Below are positions 39,255-48,867 of a stretch of 64,000 nt of DNA, one piece after another. The first letter of the stretch is position 1; each line of letters opens with the position of its first letter. The position numbers were made by a program, and so were the translations under genes. This DNA is from Leminorella grimontii ATCC 33999 = DSM 5078 (GTDB taxonomy: Bacteria; Pseudomonadota; Gammaproteobacteria; Enterobacterales; Enterobacteriaceae): positions 620,001 through 684,000 of the forward strand of contig NZ_AUUA01000001.1 of NCBI RefSeq assembly GCF_000439085.1. Direction: 5' to 3'. Below the pieces are notes generated by a model. The model was given only the letters and a program-made list of their open reading frames with translations. It searched no databases and was not told the origin of the DNA.

Positions 39255-40781
39255 ATGAAAAAATCGCTGGTTGCCATTGGAATAGTGGCCGTATTAGGCG
39301 GCGCTTGGGTTGGCGGCGCCTGGTATACGGGAAAACAGATTCAAACTCAGATAGAAACGTCCATAGCGGAAGCCCAAACGCGCCTTGATAAGTTAGGCTA
39401 TAAGGCCAATGTGAAAATTTCTGACTATCAGCGCGGCATTTTTTCTTCTCAGGCAACGTACACAGTAACCGTTGCAGAAAAGGGGCAATCCGATACTGTC
39501 TCTCTTTTACAAACTATCAGCCACGGCCCTTTCCCTTTAGCCAAGTTCAGCTTGGCGCCTAAACTGGCCTATTCACAGATTTCGCTGATGGAGCAGGCGT
39601 CGCTGAAAGACCTGTTTGTCATGACGGAAGGTAAATCGCCCTTTACCGCTAGCGTATTGACCGGCTACAGCGGCGATAGCGAACTTGATTTTACGTTACT
39701 GCCCCTACGGGAAAAAACGGAAGGCGGACTGACGTTTAGTGGTACAACCTTTAACGGCCAGGTGCGCGTTCAGGGCGACACCAGAAGCCTTTCTCTGACC
39801 GGCTCTCCTCTCGACCTTAACGAACTGGGTTCGACCTTCCGCTACGACGCCCTCAAGCTTGACGTGGCGATTGATAAAGACGAGGTGTACACCGTTACCG
39901 GCAGGCTCGGTAAAACCGTTATGACCTCGCCGAGTGATGAGGAAGAAGCGGGACAGGAGCAGATTCAGTGGGATGAGTTAACCGTCAACAGCCGCGGCAA
40001 AACGGGCTCTTTCGGCATGAATATGGGACAGGTCGACGTTGCGCTGAAGAATATGAACATCAGCAAAAACGGCACGCCCTATTCTACGATTGAAGGCCTG
40101 AAAGTTAACAGCAACGCGCAGGAGAGCGGTAAGTTCATTAACCAAACGGTAGACGTTGCGGTTGATAAGCTTAGCGTTGAAGGCAAGAACATGGGTTCCG
40201 GTTCAGCAAAAATCAAGCTGGACAATTTTGATGGAAAAACGCTTCAGTACTTTAACCAAAACTCCAATATTCTGGTTTATATGTTAAGCGGCATTCCCCT
40301 CGATCCGAATTCGGCTCAGGGTCTGAACGCTAATCTGATGACCTTTCTGGAAGGCAATCCAACCCTCAGCATAGCGCCTTTCGTTTGGAAAAACGACAAG
40401 GGCGAAAGCCAGCTAGACACTTCGCTAACCCTTATGCGCCCCGCTGATTTAGGTGAGCAAACGGATCCCGTTCAACAAATAGTCAGCTTAACCAAATCGT
40501 TTAGCAGCAAGGTTAAGCTTTCCGTTCCGATGATGATTGAACAGGCTCGCATGACGGCTGAACTTGAAGGCAACATCACGGGTGAAGAAGCGCAGGCTCA
40601 GGCGTCAGACTCTATCCGTCAGCTGATAGATATGGGCGTGAACCAAAAGCTTCTGACCAAGGTTGATGACAACACTGCAACCTTCTCGCTTAACTATGCG
40701 GACGCTCAGGTTGATTTAAACGGCCAGAAGATGCCTTTGGAAAGCTTCCTCGCGCTTTTCTTTGGGCCAGGATTCAACTAG
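39255..40781 (+). CDS. ydgA: YdgA family protein (DUF945)
   Basis: 508 residues, as in E. coli YdgA (502). An N-terminal signal anchor (SLVAIGIVAVLGGAWVGGAW) is followed by YTGKQIQTQIE and a long beta-rich domain of DUF945 with SDYQRGIFSSQATYTV and FSLNYADAQVDLNGQKMPL. It is probably an inner-membrane-tethered or periplasmic protein. Its E. coli counterpart has been called a putative periplasmic AsmA-like protein, with no established reaction. Start ATG 39255 has AAGGAT upstream. It stands alone, divergent from fumC. Confidence 0.93.
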   Translation: MKKSLVAIGIVAVLGGAWVGGAWYTGKQIQTQIETSIAEAQTRLDKLGYKANVKISDYQRGIFSSQATYTVTVAEKGQSDTVSLLQTISHGPFPLAKFSLAPKLAYSQISLMEQASLKDLFVMTEGKSPFTASVLTGYSGDSELDFTLLPLREKTEGGLTFSGTTFNGQVRVQGDTRSLSLTGSPLDLNELGSTFRYDALKLDVAIDKDEVYTVTGRLGKTVMTSPSDEEEAGQEQIQWDELTVNSRGKTGSFGMNMGQVDVALKNMNISKNGTPYSTIEGLKVNSNAQESGKFINQTVDVAVDKLSVEGKNMGSGSAKIKLDNFDGKTLQYFNQNSNILVYMLSGIPLDPNSAQGLNANLMTFLEGNPTLSIAPFVWKNDKGESQLDTSLTLMRPADLGEQTDPVQQIVSLTKSFSSKVKLSVPMMIEQARMTAELEGNITGEEAQAQASDSIRQLIDMGVNQKLLTKVDDNTATFSLNYADAQVDLNGQKMPLESFLALFFGPGFN

Positions 40782-40811
40782 TCAGAATATGAACGATTGA
40801 TGAAAAAATAA

Positions 40812-40850
40812 ACGTTTCCGCTTGAAATAAATTGTTTCAGGCGGAAACGT
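40812..40850 (+). terminator. Long hairpin downstream of ydgA
   Basis: ACGTTTCCGC and TGAAA (40812-40827) pair with TTTCA and GCGGAAACGT (40835-40850), one T-G wobble, forming a 16-bp stem 30 bp after the stop. No T tract follows directly, so it is a stabilising or Rho-independent-like hairpin of uncertain strength. The rest of 40782-41085 is AT-rich and shows nothing else. Confidence 0.5.
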
Positions 40851-41073
40851 GTCAGCTAGCGATTGTTTTTAATGTTTTTAATTATTTCACTTTTACTATC
40901 AATTAATTAAGTTAATAATCCCTTCACTTTACTCAAGAATTACCCCACCGTTTCACAAATTTTTTCGGCATTTTCACTATTGTTAAGCCCTCTTTCCTGT
41001 GATAAACACCATAACCATAATAAAAGTGATGGTTAACCCAATTACAATAGCGTTCCAGCACATCGGAACATAA

Positions 41074-43083
<2,010 letters not shown>

Positions 43084-43103
43084 TAAAACATCGCGTTAAA
43101 CCG

Positions 43104-43136
43104 AATCGGGCGCCATTAGCGGCGCCCGATTGCTTT
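43104..43136. terminator. Bidirectional terminator between aegA and ribE
   Basis: AATCGGGCGCC at 43104-43114 and GGCGCCCGATT at 43121-43131, a perfect 11-bp stem with ATTAGC loop, between convergent genes. Confidence 0.85.
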
Positions 43137-43749
43137 ACTTCTCTGCGCGACTTTCCAGTACGCGTTCGACGGTGTCGACAATCGCCTGCGTTTGCGGGTC
43201 TATTTCTATATTGACAGAATCTCCCAGCCTTTTCGCTCCAAGCGTAGTTCGTTCCAGCGTCTCCGGGATAAGGTGCACGCAAAAGCGCCCTTTTGACACT
43301 TCGCCTATCGTCAGGCTAATGCCGTCAATGCCGATAAATCCTTTATACAGAACGTACTTCATCAGCGCATCGGGCATCTTAAACCAGATTTGACGGTTGT
43401 TCTCCGACGTCAGGATCTTCACAATCTCAGCCTGACAGATGACATGGCCGGACATCAGATGCCCGCCGATTTCATCACCGAAGCGCGCGGCCCGCTCCAG
43501 GTTGACGCTGTCGCCGACCTTCAGATTTCCTAAATTGGTTACGCGCAGCGTTTCTTTCATCAGATCGAAGCTGATAACGTCCTTTTCTATCGCCGTTATC
43601 GTCAAACAACAGCCGTTATGCGCAACCGAAGCGCCAAGCTCAAGCCCGGGCAGCAGCGCTTTGGGAAATTTAATTTTATGAACGCGAAAATTGGACTTTT
43701 CTTCAATGGCGACAACGGGCGCTGTCCCCTGAACAATACCGGTAAACAT
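43135..43749 (-). CDS. ribE: Riboflavin synthase alpha subunit RibE (E. coli RibC)
   Basis: 204 residues from ATG 43749 (MFTGIVQG, the universal start of this enzyme); the in-frame upstream codons add only six extra residues. Two tandem lumazine-binding domains are clear: [10 protein letters not shown] with MSGHV in the first, and [15 protein letters not shown] with [14 protein letters not shown] in the second. It dismutates two 6,7-dimethyl-8-ribityllumazine molecules into riboflavin and a pyrimidine. It is slightly shorter at the C-terminus than the E. coli protein (213). Divergent from mdtK, as in E. coli. No FMN riboswitch is seen upstream. Confidence 0.97.
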   Translation of the reverse strand: MFTGIVQGTAPVVAIEEKSNFRVHKIKFPKALLPGLELGASVAHNGCCLTITAIEKDVISFDLMKETLRVTNLGNLKVGDSVNLERAARFGDEIGGHLMSGHVICQAEIVKILTSENNRQIWFKMPDALMKYVLYKGFIGIDGISLTIGEVSKGRFCVHLIPETLERTTLGAKRLGDSVNIEIDPQTQAIVDTVERVLESRAEK

Positions 43750-43987
43750 AAGCGGGCCTCGGAACAAAAAGAGTAAACTGGACTTAACATTGCCTGCGGG
43801 AAGTTTGACTCAAAATGTGTGAAAAACCAAATGCAGTTTTCATTTCAATCCCATATTGGCTTTACCCGCGTTTGACAGGTAGAATCATCCCCCCACGCAT
43901 TTTGGCGCTTTTGGAGATTGGCGCCATCGCGTTATGACTCTCGCGTTTTAAAACAGTCTCACTTTATAAAACAGATAAGGTATATAC

Positions 43988-45361
43988 GTGCAGAACTACA
44001 TTAAAGAAGCGCGTAGCCTGTTGGTATTGGCTCTCCCCGTTATCGCGGCGCAGTTCTCCCAAACGGCTATGGGCGTTGTTGACACTATTATGGCGGGCGA
44101 CTACAGCGCAACCGATATGGCTGCCGTCGCGGTCGCGACGTCAATCTGGATGCCGGCTATTCTTTTTGGGCAAGGGCTTCTAATGGCGCTGACCCCCATC
44201 GTCGCTCAGCTTAACGGCAGCGGAAGACGGGGCAAAATCGCCCATCAGGTTCGGCAGTCCGTTTGGCTGGCCCTGTTCGTCTCCCTGCTCGTCATGACGG
44301 TGCTGTACAACAGTCACTATATTATCGAGAGCATGCATAACGTCGACCCCGAGCTTGCCAGTATAACCGTCAGGTTCCTGCGCGTTATCATGTGGGGCGC
44401 TCCCGCCTATCTGCTGTTTCAGGTTTTTCGCAGCCAGTGCGACGGACTGTCTAAAACCAAGCCGAGCATGATAATCGGTTTTATCGGCCTGATGGTCAAT
44501 ATTCCCATTAACTACGTCATGATACACGGCAAGTTCGGCATGCCCGAGCTGGGCGGCGTGGGCTGCGCGGTGGCTACCGCATCGGTTTACTGGGTCATGT
44601 TTATTGGACTTCGCCTGTACGTTCACACCGCGCGTTCACAAAAGGACATTAACGCCCAACGCGGATTTGAGCTCCCCCAATGGTCGACGCTAAAGCGCCT
44701 GATTGGCCTCGGCTTGCCCGTTGCGCTGGCGCTGTTTTTTGAAGTGACGCTGTTTGCCGTCGTCGCCCTTCTGGTTTCGCCGCTGGGCGTCGTCCCCGTC
44801 GCAGGCCATCAGATTGCGCTGAACTTCAGCAGCCTGGTATTCGTTTTCCCGCTGTCTTTAGGCGTAGCGACCTCTATTCGCATCGGCTTCAGCCTGGGAC
44901 AAAAAAAGGTTGATGACGCCAGAGTTGCTGCCTATACGGGCCTGATAATGGGCTTGATTATTTCTGCGATCACAGCGCTGTTGACCGTCATCTTTCGCCA
45001 TCCGATTGCGCTTTTATATAACGATACGCCGGCCGTAGTAGCGATGGCGACTCAGCTTATGCTATTGGCCGCAATTTATCAGTGTTCTGACGCCGTTCAG
45101 GTTATCGGCAGCGGCGTGCTGCGGGGTTATAAAGACACGCGCTCTATTTTCTTTATCACCTTTACCGCCTACTGGATTATCGGTCTGCCCGTCGGCTATA
45201 CGTTGGCCCTGACGGACGCCATCGTGCCACGCATGGGGCCTGCGGGATTCTGGACGGGATTCATTATTGGTTTAACCGCGTCGGCTATCATGATGATGTC
45301 GCGCATGCGGTGGCTGCAAAAACAGCCGACCGAAACCATTTTAGGGCGCGTACAGCGATAA
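43988..45361 (+). CDS. mdtK: Multidrug efflux MATE transporter MdtK
   Basis: 457 residues, the same length as E. coli MdtK (YdhE/NorE), from a GTG at 43988. Twelve membrane spans with the family motifs [45 protein letters not shown] and [20 protein letters not shown]. It exports fluoroquinolones, acriflavine and other drugs from the cytoplasm in exchange for Na+ or H+. Divergent from ribE with about 240 bp between, an arrangement kept in E. coli; a tRNA-Val lies downstream as there. Confidence 0.96.
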   Translation: MQNYIKEARSLLVLALPVIAAQFSQTAMGVVDTIMAGDYSATDMAAVAVATSIWMPAILFGQGLLMALTPIVAQLNGSGRRGKIAHQVRQSVWLALFVSLLVMTVLYNSHYIIESMHNVDPELASITVRFLRVIMWGAPAYLLFQVFRSQCDGLSKTKPSMIIGFIGLMVNIPINYVMIHGKFGMPELGGVGCAVATASVYWVMFIGLRLYVHTARSQKDINAQRGFELPQWSTLKRLIGLGLPVALALFFEVTLFAVVALLVSPLGVVPVAGHQIALNFSSLVFVFPLSLGVATSIRIGFSLGQKKVDDARVAAYTGLIMGLIISAITALLTVIFRHPIALLYNDTPAVVAMATQLMLLAAIYQCSDAVQVIGSGVLRGYKDTRSIFFITFTAYWIIGLPVGYTLALTDAIVPRMGPAGFWTGFIIGLTASAIMMMSRMRWLQKQPTETILGRVQR

Positions 45362-45539
45362 CCTGCGAGGTGAACGCCGCTGGCAGAAGGGCTACTTGAA
45401 TAAAAAAACGACGGACTGCGCAGTAACTCATCAATTGAACGCGTTATTGCAAGAAAATCGTTTTTTTCCCTTGCCAGTGAATGCGTTCACCGTTAATATT
45501 CGTCCGCACTGCTGATGCAGTTGTTAAGAAATCAGTTAT

Positions 45540-45616
45540 GCGTCCGTAGCTCAGTTGGTTAGAGCACCACCTTGACATGGTGGGGGTCGGTGGTTCGAGT
45601 CCACTCGGACGCACCA
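45540..45616 (+). tRNA. tRNA-Val (anticodon GAC)
   Basis: A 77-base cloverleaf: acceptor GCGTCCG (45540-45546) pairs fully with CGGACGC (45606-45612), then A and an encoded CCA (45614-45616). D-arm AGCTCAGTTGGTTAGAGC, anticodon stem CCACC/GGTGG with loop TTGACAT giving GAC at 45574-45576, and T-arm GGTTCGAGTCC are all normal. It sits behind mdtK like E. coli valV/valW, but only one copy is present here. No integrase or duplicated attachment sequence is seen. Confidence 0.97.
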
Positions 45617-45850
45617 GATTTTAACTCATAAATCTGGCGCCTTCAGTCTTCATTCCCGTTTAATTCTCTCTTGTTATTTTGACACCGCCTCTATCTTATG
45701 AATTTTTTCATCGAGATTGAAACCTACTGCCCTGCCCGTTTCCCGTAAATACGTTCGTGCTATAACCACATTCCGCCTTTGAGCCAGAGGGAAGAAGAAT
45801 GCTATTCTGACGCCACTTATCGATCGCATTACTCGGCAGTTGGAGGACAA

Positions 45851-47008
45851 GTGGCAACGACACTCAAAGGCGTTTACATGCGCGGCGGCACCAGTAAGGG
45901 GCTCTTTTTTCTGAAAGAATGGTTACCCGAAGATCCCGTAGCGCGAGACCGACTGCTGCTTCGAGCAATGGGAAGCCCTGACCCCTTCGCTACTCAGATT
46001 GACGGCATGGGCGGCGCAACCTCCAGCACCAGTAAAGTAGTTATCATTTCTCGATCGCAGCGCGCAGACAGCGACGTCGATTATCTGTTTGGCCAAGTCG
46101 CCATCAACCAGCCTACTGTCGACTGGTCGGGAAACTGCGGCAACCTGACCGCTGCGGTTGGGCCATTTGCCGTCAGCCAAGGGCTGGTGCATGCGCCTGA
46201 GAACGGAATGGCGGAAGTGCGCATTTGGCAGGCGAATATTCACGCCAGAATTATTTCACATTTTCCCATGCGAGATGGAATACCGCAGGAGGAAGGCGAT
46301 TTTCAGCTGGACGGCATCCCCTTTCCGGGCGCCGAGATCGTCATTGATTATTTAGATCCCTGCGGCGCCAGCGATAGCAATCAGCCGGTCTTCCCTACGG
46401 GAAACGTCATAGACAACATTGATGTACCCGGCATCGGCCCTGTAAGCGTGACCATGATGAATGCGGCTAACCCCGCCGTCTTTATTCACGCCTCTACGCT
46501 TGGGCTGTCCGGTACCGAGCTTCCCGTGGAGATAAACGGAAATCAGAGCCTGCTGGCGCAGGCTGAACTTATCCGCGCCACGGCGGCGGTACGGATGGGG
46601 CTGGCGAAGGATCTGGAAGACGCCAGCCGCAATCGACTTCATACGCCAAAGCTGATTTATCTGGCGAAGCCGACCGGCTACCTCTCTACCGGCGGCGTGT
46701 GCGTTGAGGCCGAAACGCTGGATGTGAACGCCCGCATTTTTTCCATGGGCAAATTGCACCACGCCATGACCGGCACCGGCGCTATCGGCATCGCAGCGGC
46801 GGCGGCAATCCCCGGTACGCTGGTTCAGCAACTGCTCTCTGAGCCTCGCGGGCAGCAGCTAACGATGGGCCACCCAGCCGGGCGCGTTCAGGTTGGCGTT
46901 AAGGCGGAAAACAGCGGCAGCCAGTGGCGAATCGTTAAGGCGACGATGAGCAGAACGGCGCGTCGAATAATGGTTGGAGAAGTGTTTGTACCGAACGACG
47001 TGGTATAG
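45851..47008 (+). CDS. PrpF-family aconitate/methylaconitate isomerase-like protein
   Basis: 385 residues from GTG 45851, chosen because GGAGGA lies five bases upstream; an earlier in-frame TTG at 45779 would add 24 unconserved residues. It belongs to the PrpF family: VYMRGGTSKGLFFLKEWLP, FATQIDGMGGATSSTSKVVI, SGNCGNLTAAVGPF, with the Lys (ATSSTSK) and Cys (SGNCGN) positions expected for proton shuttling. Members isomerise 2-methylaconitate (propionate pathway) or tautomerise oxalomesaconate-type acids, and E. coli YbhH is one. There is no acnD/prp gene beside it. The aconitase paralogue at 17.0 kb is the closest functional partner in view. Confidence 0.9.
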   Translation: MATTLKGVYMRGGTSKGLFFLKEWLPEDPVARDRLLLRAMGSPDPFATQIDGMGGATSSTSKVVIISRSQRADSDVDYLFGQVAINQPTVDWSGNCGNLTAAVGPFAVSQGLVHAPENGMAEVRIWQANIHARIISHFPMRDGIPQEEGDFQLDGIPFPGAEIVIDYLDPCGASDSNQPVFPTGNVIDNIDVPGIGPVSVTMMNAANPAVFIHASTLGLSGTELPVEINGNQSLLAQAELIRATAAVRMGLAKDLEDASRNRLHTPKLIYLAKPTGYLSTGGVCVEAETLDVNARIFSMGKLHHAMTGTGAIGIAAAAAIPGTLVQQLLSEPRGQQLTMGHPAGRVQVGVKAENSGSQWRIVKATMSRTARRIMVGEVFVPNDVV

Positions 47009-47027
47009 TTCAACACGGTCAGACGTT

Positions 47028-47059
47028 GGCGGAAGTGACAACGCTTCCGCCCTTCTTTC
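47028..47059. terminator. Bidirectional terminator between prpF-like gene and the 47.1 kb gene
   Basis: GGCGGAAG at 47028-47035 and CTTCCGCC at 47044-47051 around an 8-base loop, followed by CTTCTTTC. Confidence 0.6.
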
Positions 47060-47062
47060 GCG

Positions 47063-47989
47063 CTAATTGTCCTTTCTGGAAGAACCAATTACCGTCATAT
47101 TGACGAAGTAGTCGTTACCAAGGATTCGGCCATTGCCAAACCAGGTTACGCCGTGCGATATCAGCTGTGGGTTGGCATCAGACTGGATGAGCCTATTCCC
47201 TTCATTATCTTCAATAGTGTAACCATTATCTTCAATGCTTCGCGCCAAAATCGGTTTGTCTAACCCCGAAGCGTAGAACATATCAATCGATCGCAAATAT
47301 TCCGCGCCATAATTGTTAACAATGGCGATGACGCGCTGTTGATATTCAGGCCACGTCAGCGGCGTAGAGTCGCTTATATTCGCCGCAATCACCGCATACA
47401 GCTGCGCGGTAGACTGCGCAACGGCCATTCTGGCATGCATATCCTTATTAAATCGGGGCAAATTGAAGACCTGTTCGTTTTGCGATACCGCATTTTTGCC
47501 CGCATTTTCCTTATTGTCTGACTTCCAGAAAGTCCAACCGGACGGCTCTTTCTCTTCTTTCTTCTCCTTTACCGCAGGCTTCGGCGCGTTTTCAAGGTAG
47601 ATGCGCGTGTTCACCGGCTGAAACATGGAAGACGCCAGATAAGCGGTGCATACCGCCTGCTGCTGTTTAAGGTTGCCGTTCACCAGCAAGGACCACGGGC
47701 TGCCGGACGTGGGGATTTTTCTGGCATTGATGCCCCGCTTGCTTAACTCGACGTTAACCTGCTGCTGCGTGACATCGCCGCGCGCCAGATCGCAAACCTG
47801 CTTCATCAGAAAATCATCGCGTTTTCCTTCAAGCTTTGGCGTCATCTCATTTAGCGTGTCGGTAATAATATTCCACGTCGGTATGCTGACATATTTCACG
47901 GCAAGATCGTCGGCGCTGGCTATTGCCTGGCTGGCCGAAAGGAGAAGAAGACCGCCGACGGCGGTCTTGATTACAGATGTTAAACGCAT
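47063..47989 (-). CDS. Periplasmic protein of unknown family, last gene of the TAA operon
   Basis: 308 residues from ATG 47989; a start further upstream would put a hydrophobic but unneeded leader before it. The signal peptide (MRLTSVIKTAVGGLLLLSAS, cleavage after AIASA near residue 26) points to the periplasm or outer membrane. Two cysteines (KQVCDLARG, QAVCTAYLASS) could pair. A central Lys/Glu-rich stretch (KEKKEEKEPSGW) looks like a flexible linker between an N-terminal helical half and a C-terminal half with STAQLYAVIAANISD and HGVTWFGNGRILGNDYFVNM. I do not recognise the family. It begins 16 bp after the OmpA-like lipoprotein gene, so it belongs to the adhesin operon and may help its export, folding or anchoring. 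Confidence 0.8.
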   Translation of the reverse strand: MRLTSVIKTAVGGLLLLSASQAIASADDLAVKYVSIPTWNIITDTLNEMTPKLEGKRDDFLMKQVCDLARGDVTQQQVNVELSKRGINARKIPTSGSPWSLLVNGNLKQQQAVCTAYLASSMFQPVNTRIYLENAPKPAVKEKKEEKEPSGWTFWKSDNKENAGKNAVSQNEQVFNLPRFNKDMHARMAVAQSTAQLYAVIAANISDSTPLTWPEYQQRVIAIVNNYGAEYLRSIDMFYASGLDKPILARSIEDNGYTIEDNEGNRLIQSDANPQLISHGVTWFGNGRILGNDYFVNMTVIGSSRKDN

Positions 47990-48005
47990 TTTTACACGAC
48001 CAACG

Positions 48006-48785
48006 TTAATGATTAGCAACATCAATAGTCATACGGCGATTGGGCGCCAGACATGCGATCACCGCGGGGGATTTTTGCCCCGGACACGTGACCTTTGGCA
48101 TAACATCACCCAGACCGCGCGTTTCGATTTGCGATGCGGAGATACCGCGAGCTATCAAAAGGCTTTTGACCGACTCCGCGCGCGCTAAAGAGAGCTGCTG
48201 ATTTTTCACCGGTTGACCGATACGATCGGTATAGCCGGTTACGGTCACCCGCTTTCCCTTCTTCACTTCGCCTTTGAGATCTTCAGCCAGGCGATTGACC
48301 TGCTCAACGCCCTGCGGGCTTAAGGACGCACTACCGAAAGCAAACAGGCTCTCCGCGCTCAGTTCCTTATATACCGTCTTTACGGGCATTCTTAGACGCG
48401 CCAGGCAGTCCTCCGGTTTGAAGTAGAAGCTCTGTGCAGTCATGTTTGAATCAAATATCACTTTATATTGACAGGTGAGTACTGAATTATCCGGCTGGGT
48501 AAAATGGAAAATATAGTCCCATTCTTTCACCCGAAATACGCCTTCCTTAAAGTGCGGCGTACCGATTAACTCATAGACCTGCGCTTTAGATAGGCCCGGA
48601 CGCATCTGCTTCAGGTTATCCTGATTTACAAAGCTGCCCTCTGCTCTCACGGCGCTATTGGGTTCTGGAAATACCGGATTCTCGGTTTTACCTTCTGAAT
48701 TTACATCGCTGATGGAGCGGGTGCAGGCGGATAACAACACCATACAGCCCACGACCAGCGCCAGGGGAGTATTTACATATTTCAT
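48006..48785 (-). CDS. BamE/SmpA-OmpA fusion lipoprotein, TpgA-like TAA partner
   Basis: 259 residues from ATG 48785. The signal peptide ends in a lipobox LLSAC, so Cys21 is lipidated. Residues about 55-120 form a SmpA/OmlA (BamE-like) domain (LKQMRPGLSKAQVYELIGTP, then EWDYIFHF). After a spacer, an OmpA C-terminal domain follows (SLFAFGSASLSPQGVEQVN, VTVTGYTDRIG, LSLARAESVKSLL, PNRRMTIDV), which binds peptidoglycan. The same two-domain design is found in TpgA, the peptidoglycan-associated partner encoded next to the trimeric autotransporter AtaA of Acinetobacter. It probably fixes the adhesin trimer to the cell wall or aids its assembly. It starts 82 bp downstream of the adhesin gene. Confidence 0.9.
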   Translation of the reverse strand: MKYVNTPLALVVGCMVLLSACTRSISDVNSEGKTENPVFPEPNSAVRAEGSFVNQDNLKQMRPGLSKAQVYELIGTPHFKEGVFRVKEWDYIFHFTQPDNSVLTCQYKVIFDSNMTAQSFYFKPEDCLARLRMPVKTVYKELSAESLFAFGSASLSPQGVEQVNRLAEDLKGEVKKGKRVTVTGYTDRIGQPVKNQQLSLARAESVKSLLIARGISASQIETRGLGDVMPKVTCPGQKSPAVIACLAPNRRMTIDVANH

Positions 48786-48820
48786 AATGACTTTCTCATT
48801 CAATAATGGGGAAACGGATC

Positions 48821-48844
48821 CCCCGGCCCGTCTACAGGCCGGGG
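48821..48844 (-). promoter_or_regulatory. GC-rich hairpin between the adhesin and its partner gene
   Basis: CCCCGGCC (48821-48828) and GGCCGGGG (48837-48844) around an 8-base loop; on the minus strand it lies just after the TAA stop codon at 48868 and is not followed by T residues. It may protect the 3' end of the adhesin message or partly reduce read-through into the partner gene. Confidence 0.45.
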
Positions 48845-48867
48845 AGTTAAGGTTGATTAACAGAGGA

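Noticed and set aside
43750..43987. FMN riboswitch upstream of ribE
   Set aside because: No conserved RFN element sequence or fold is visible; in enterobacteria it is normally found on ribB.
45540..45760. tRNA-Val as attachment site of an integrated element
   Set aside because: No integrase and no repeat of the tRNA 3' end seen in the window.
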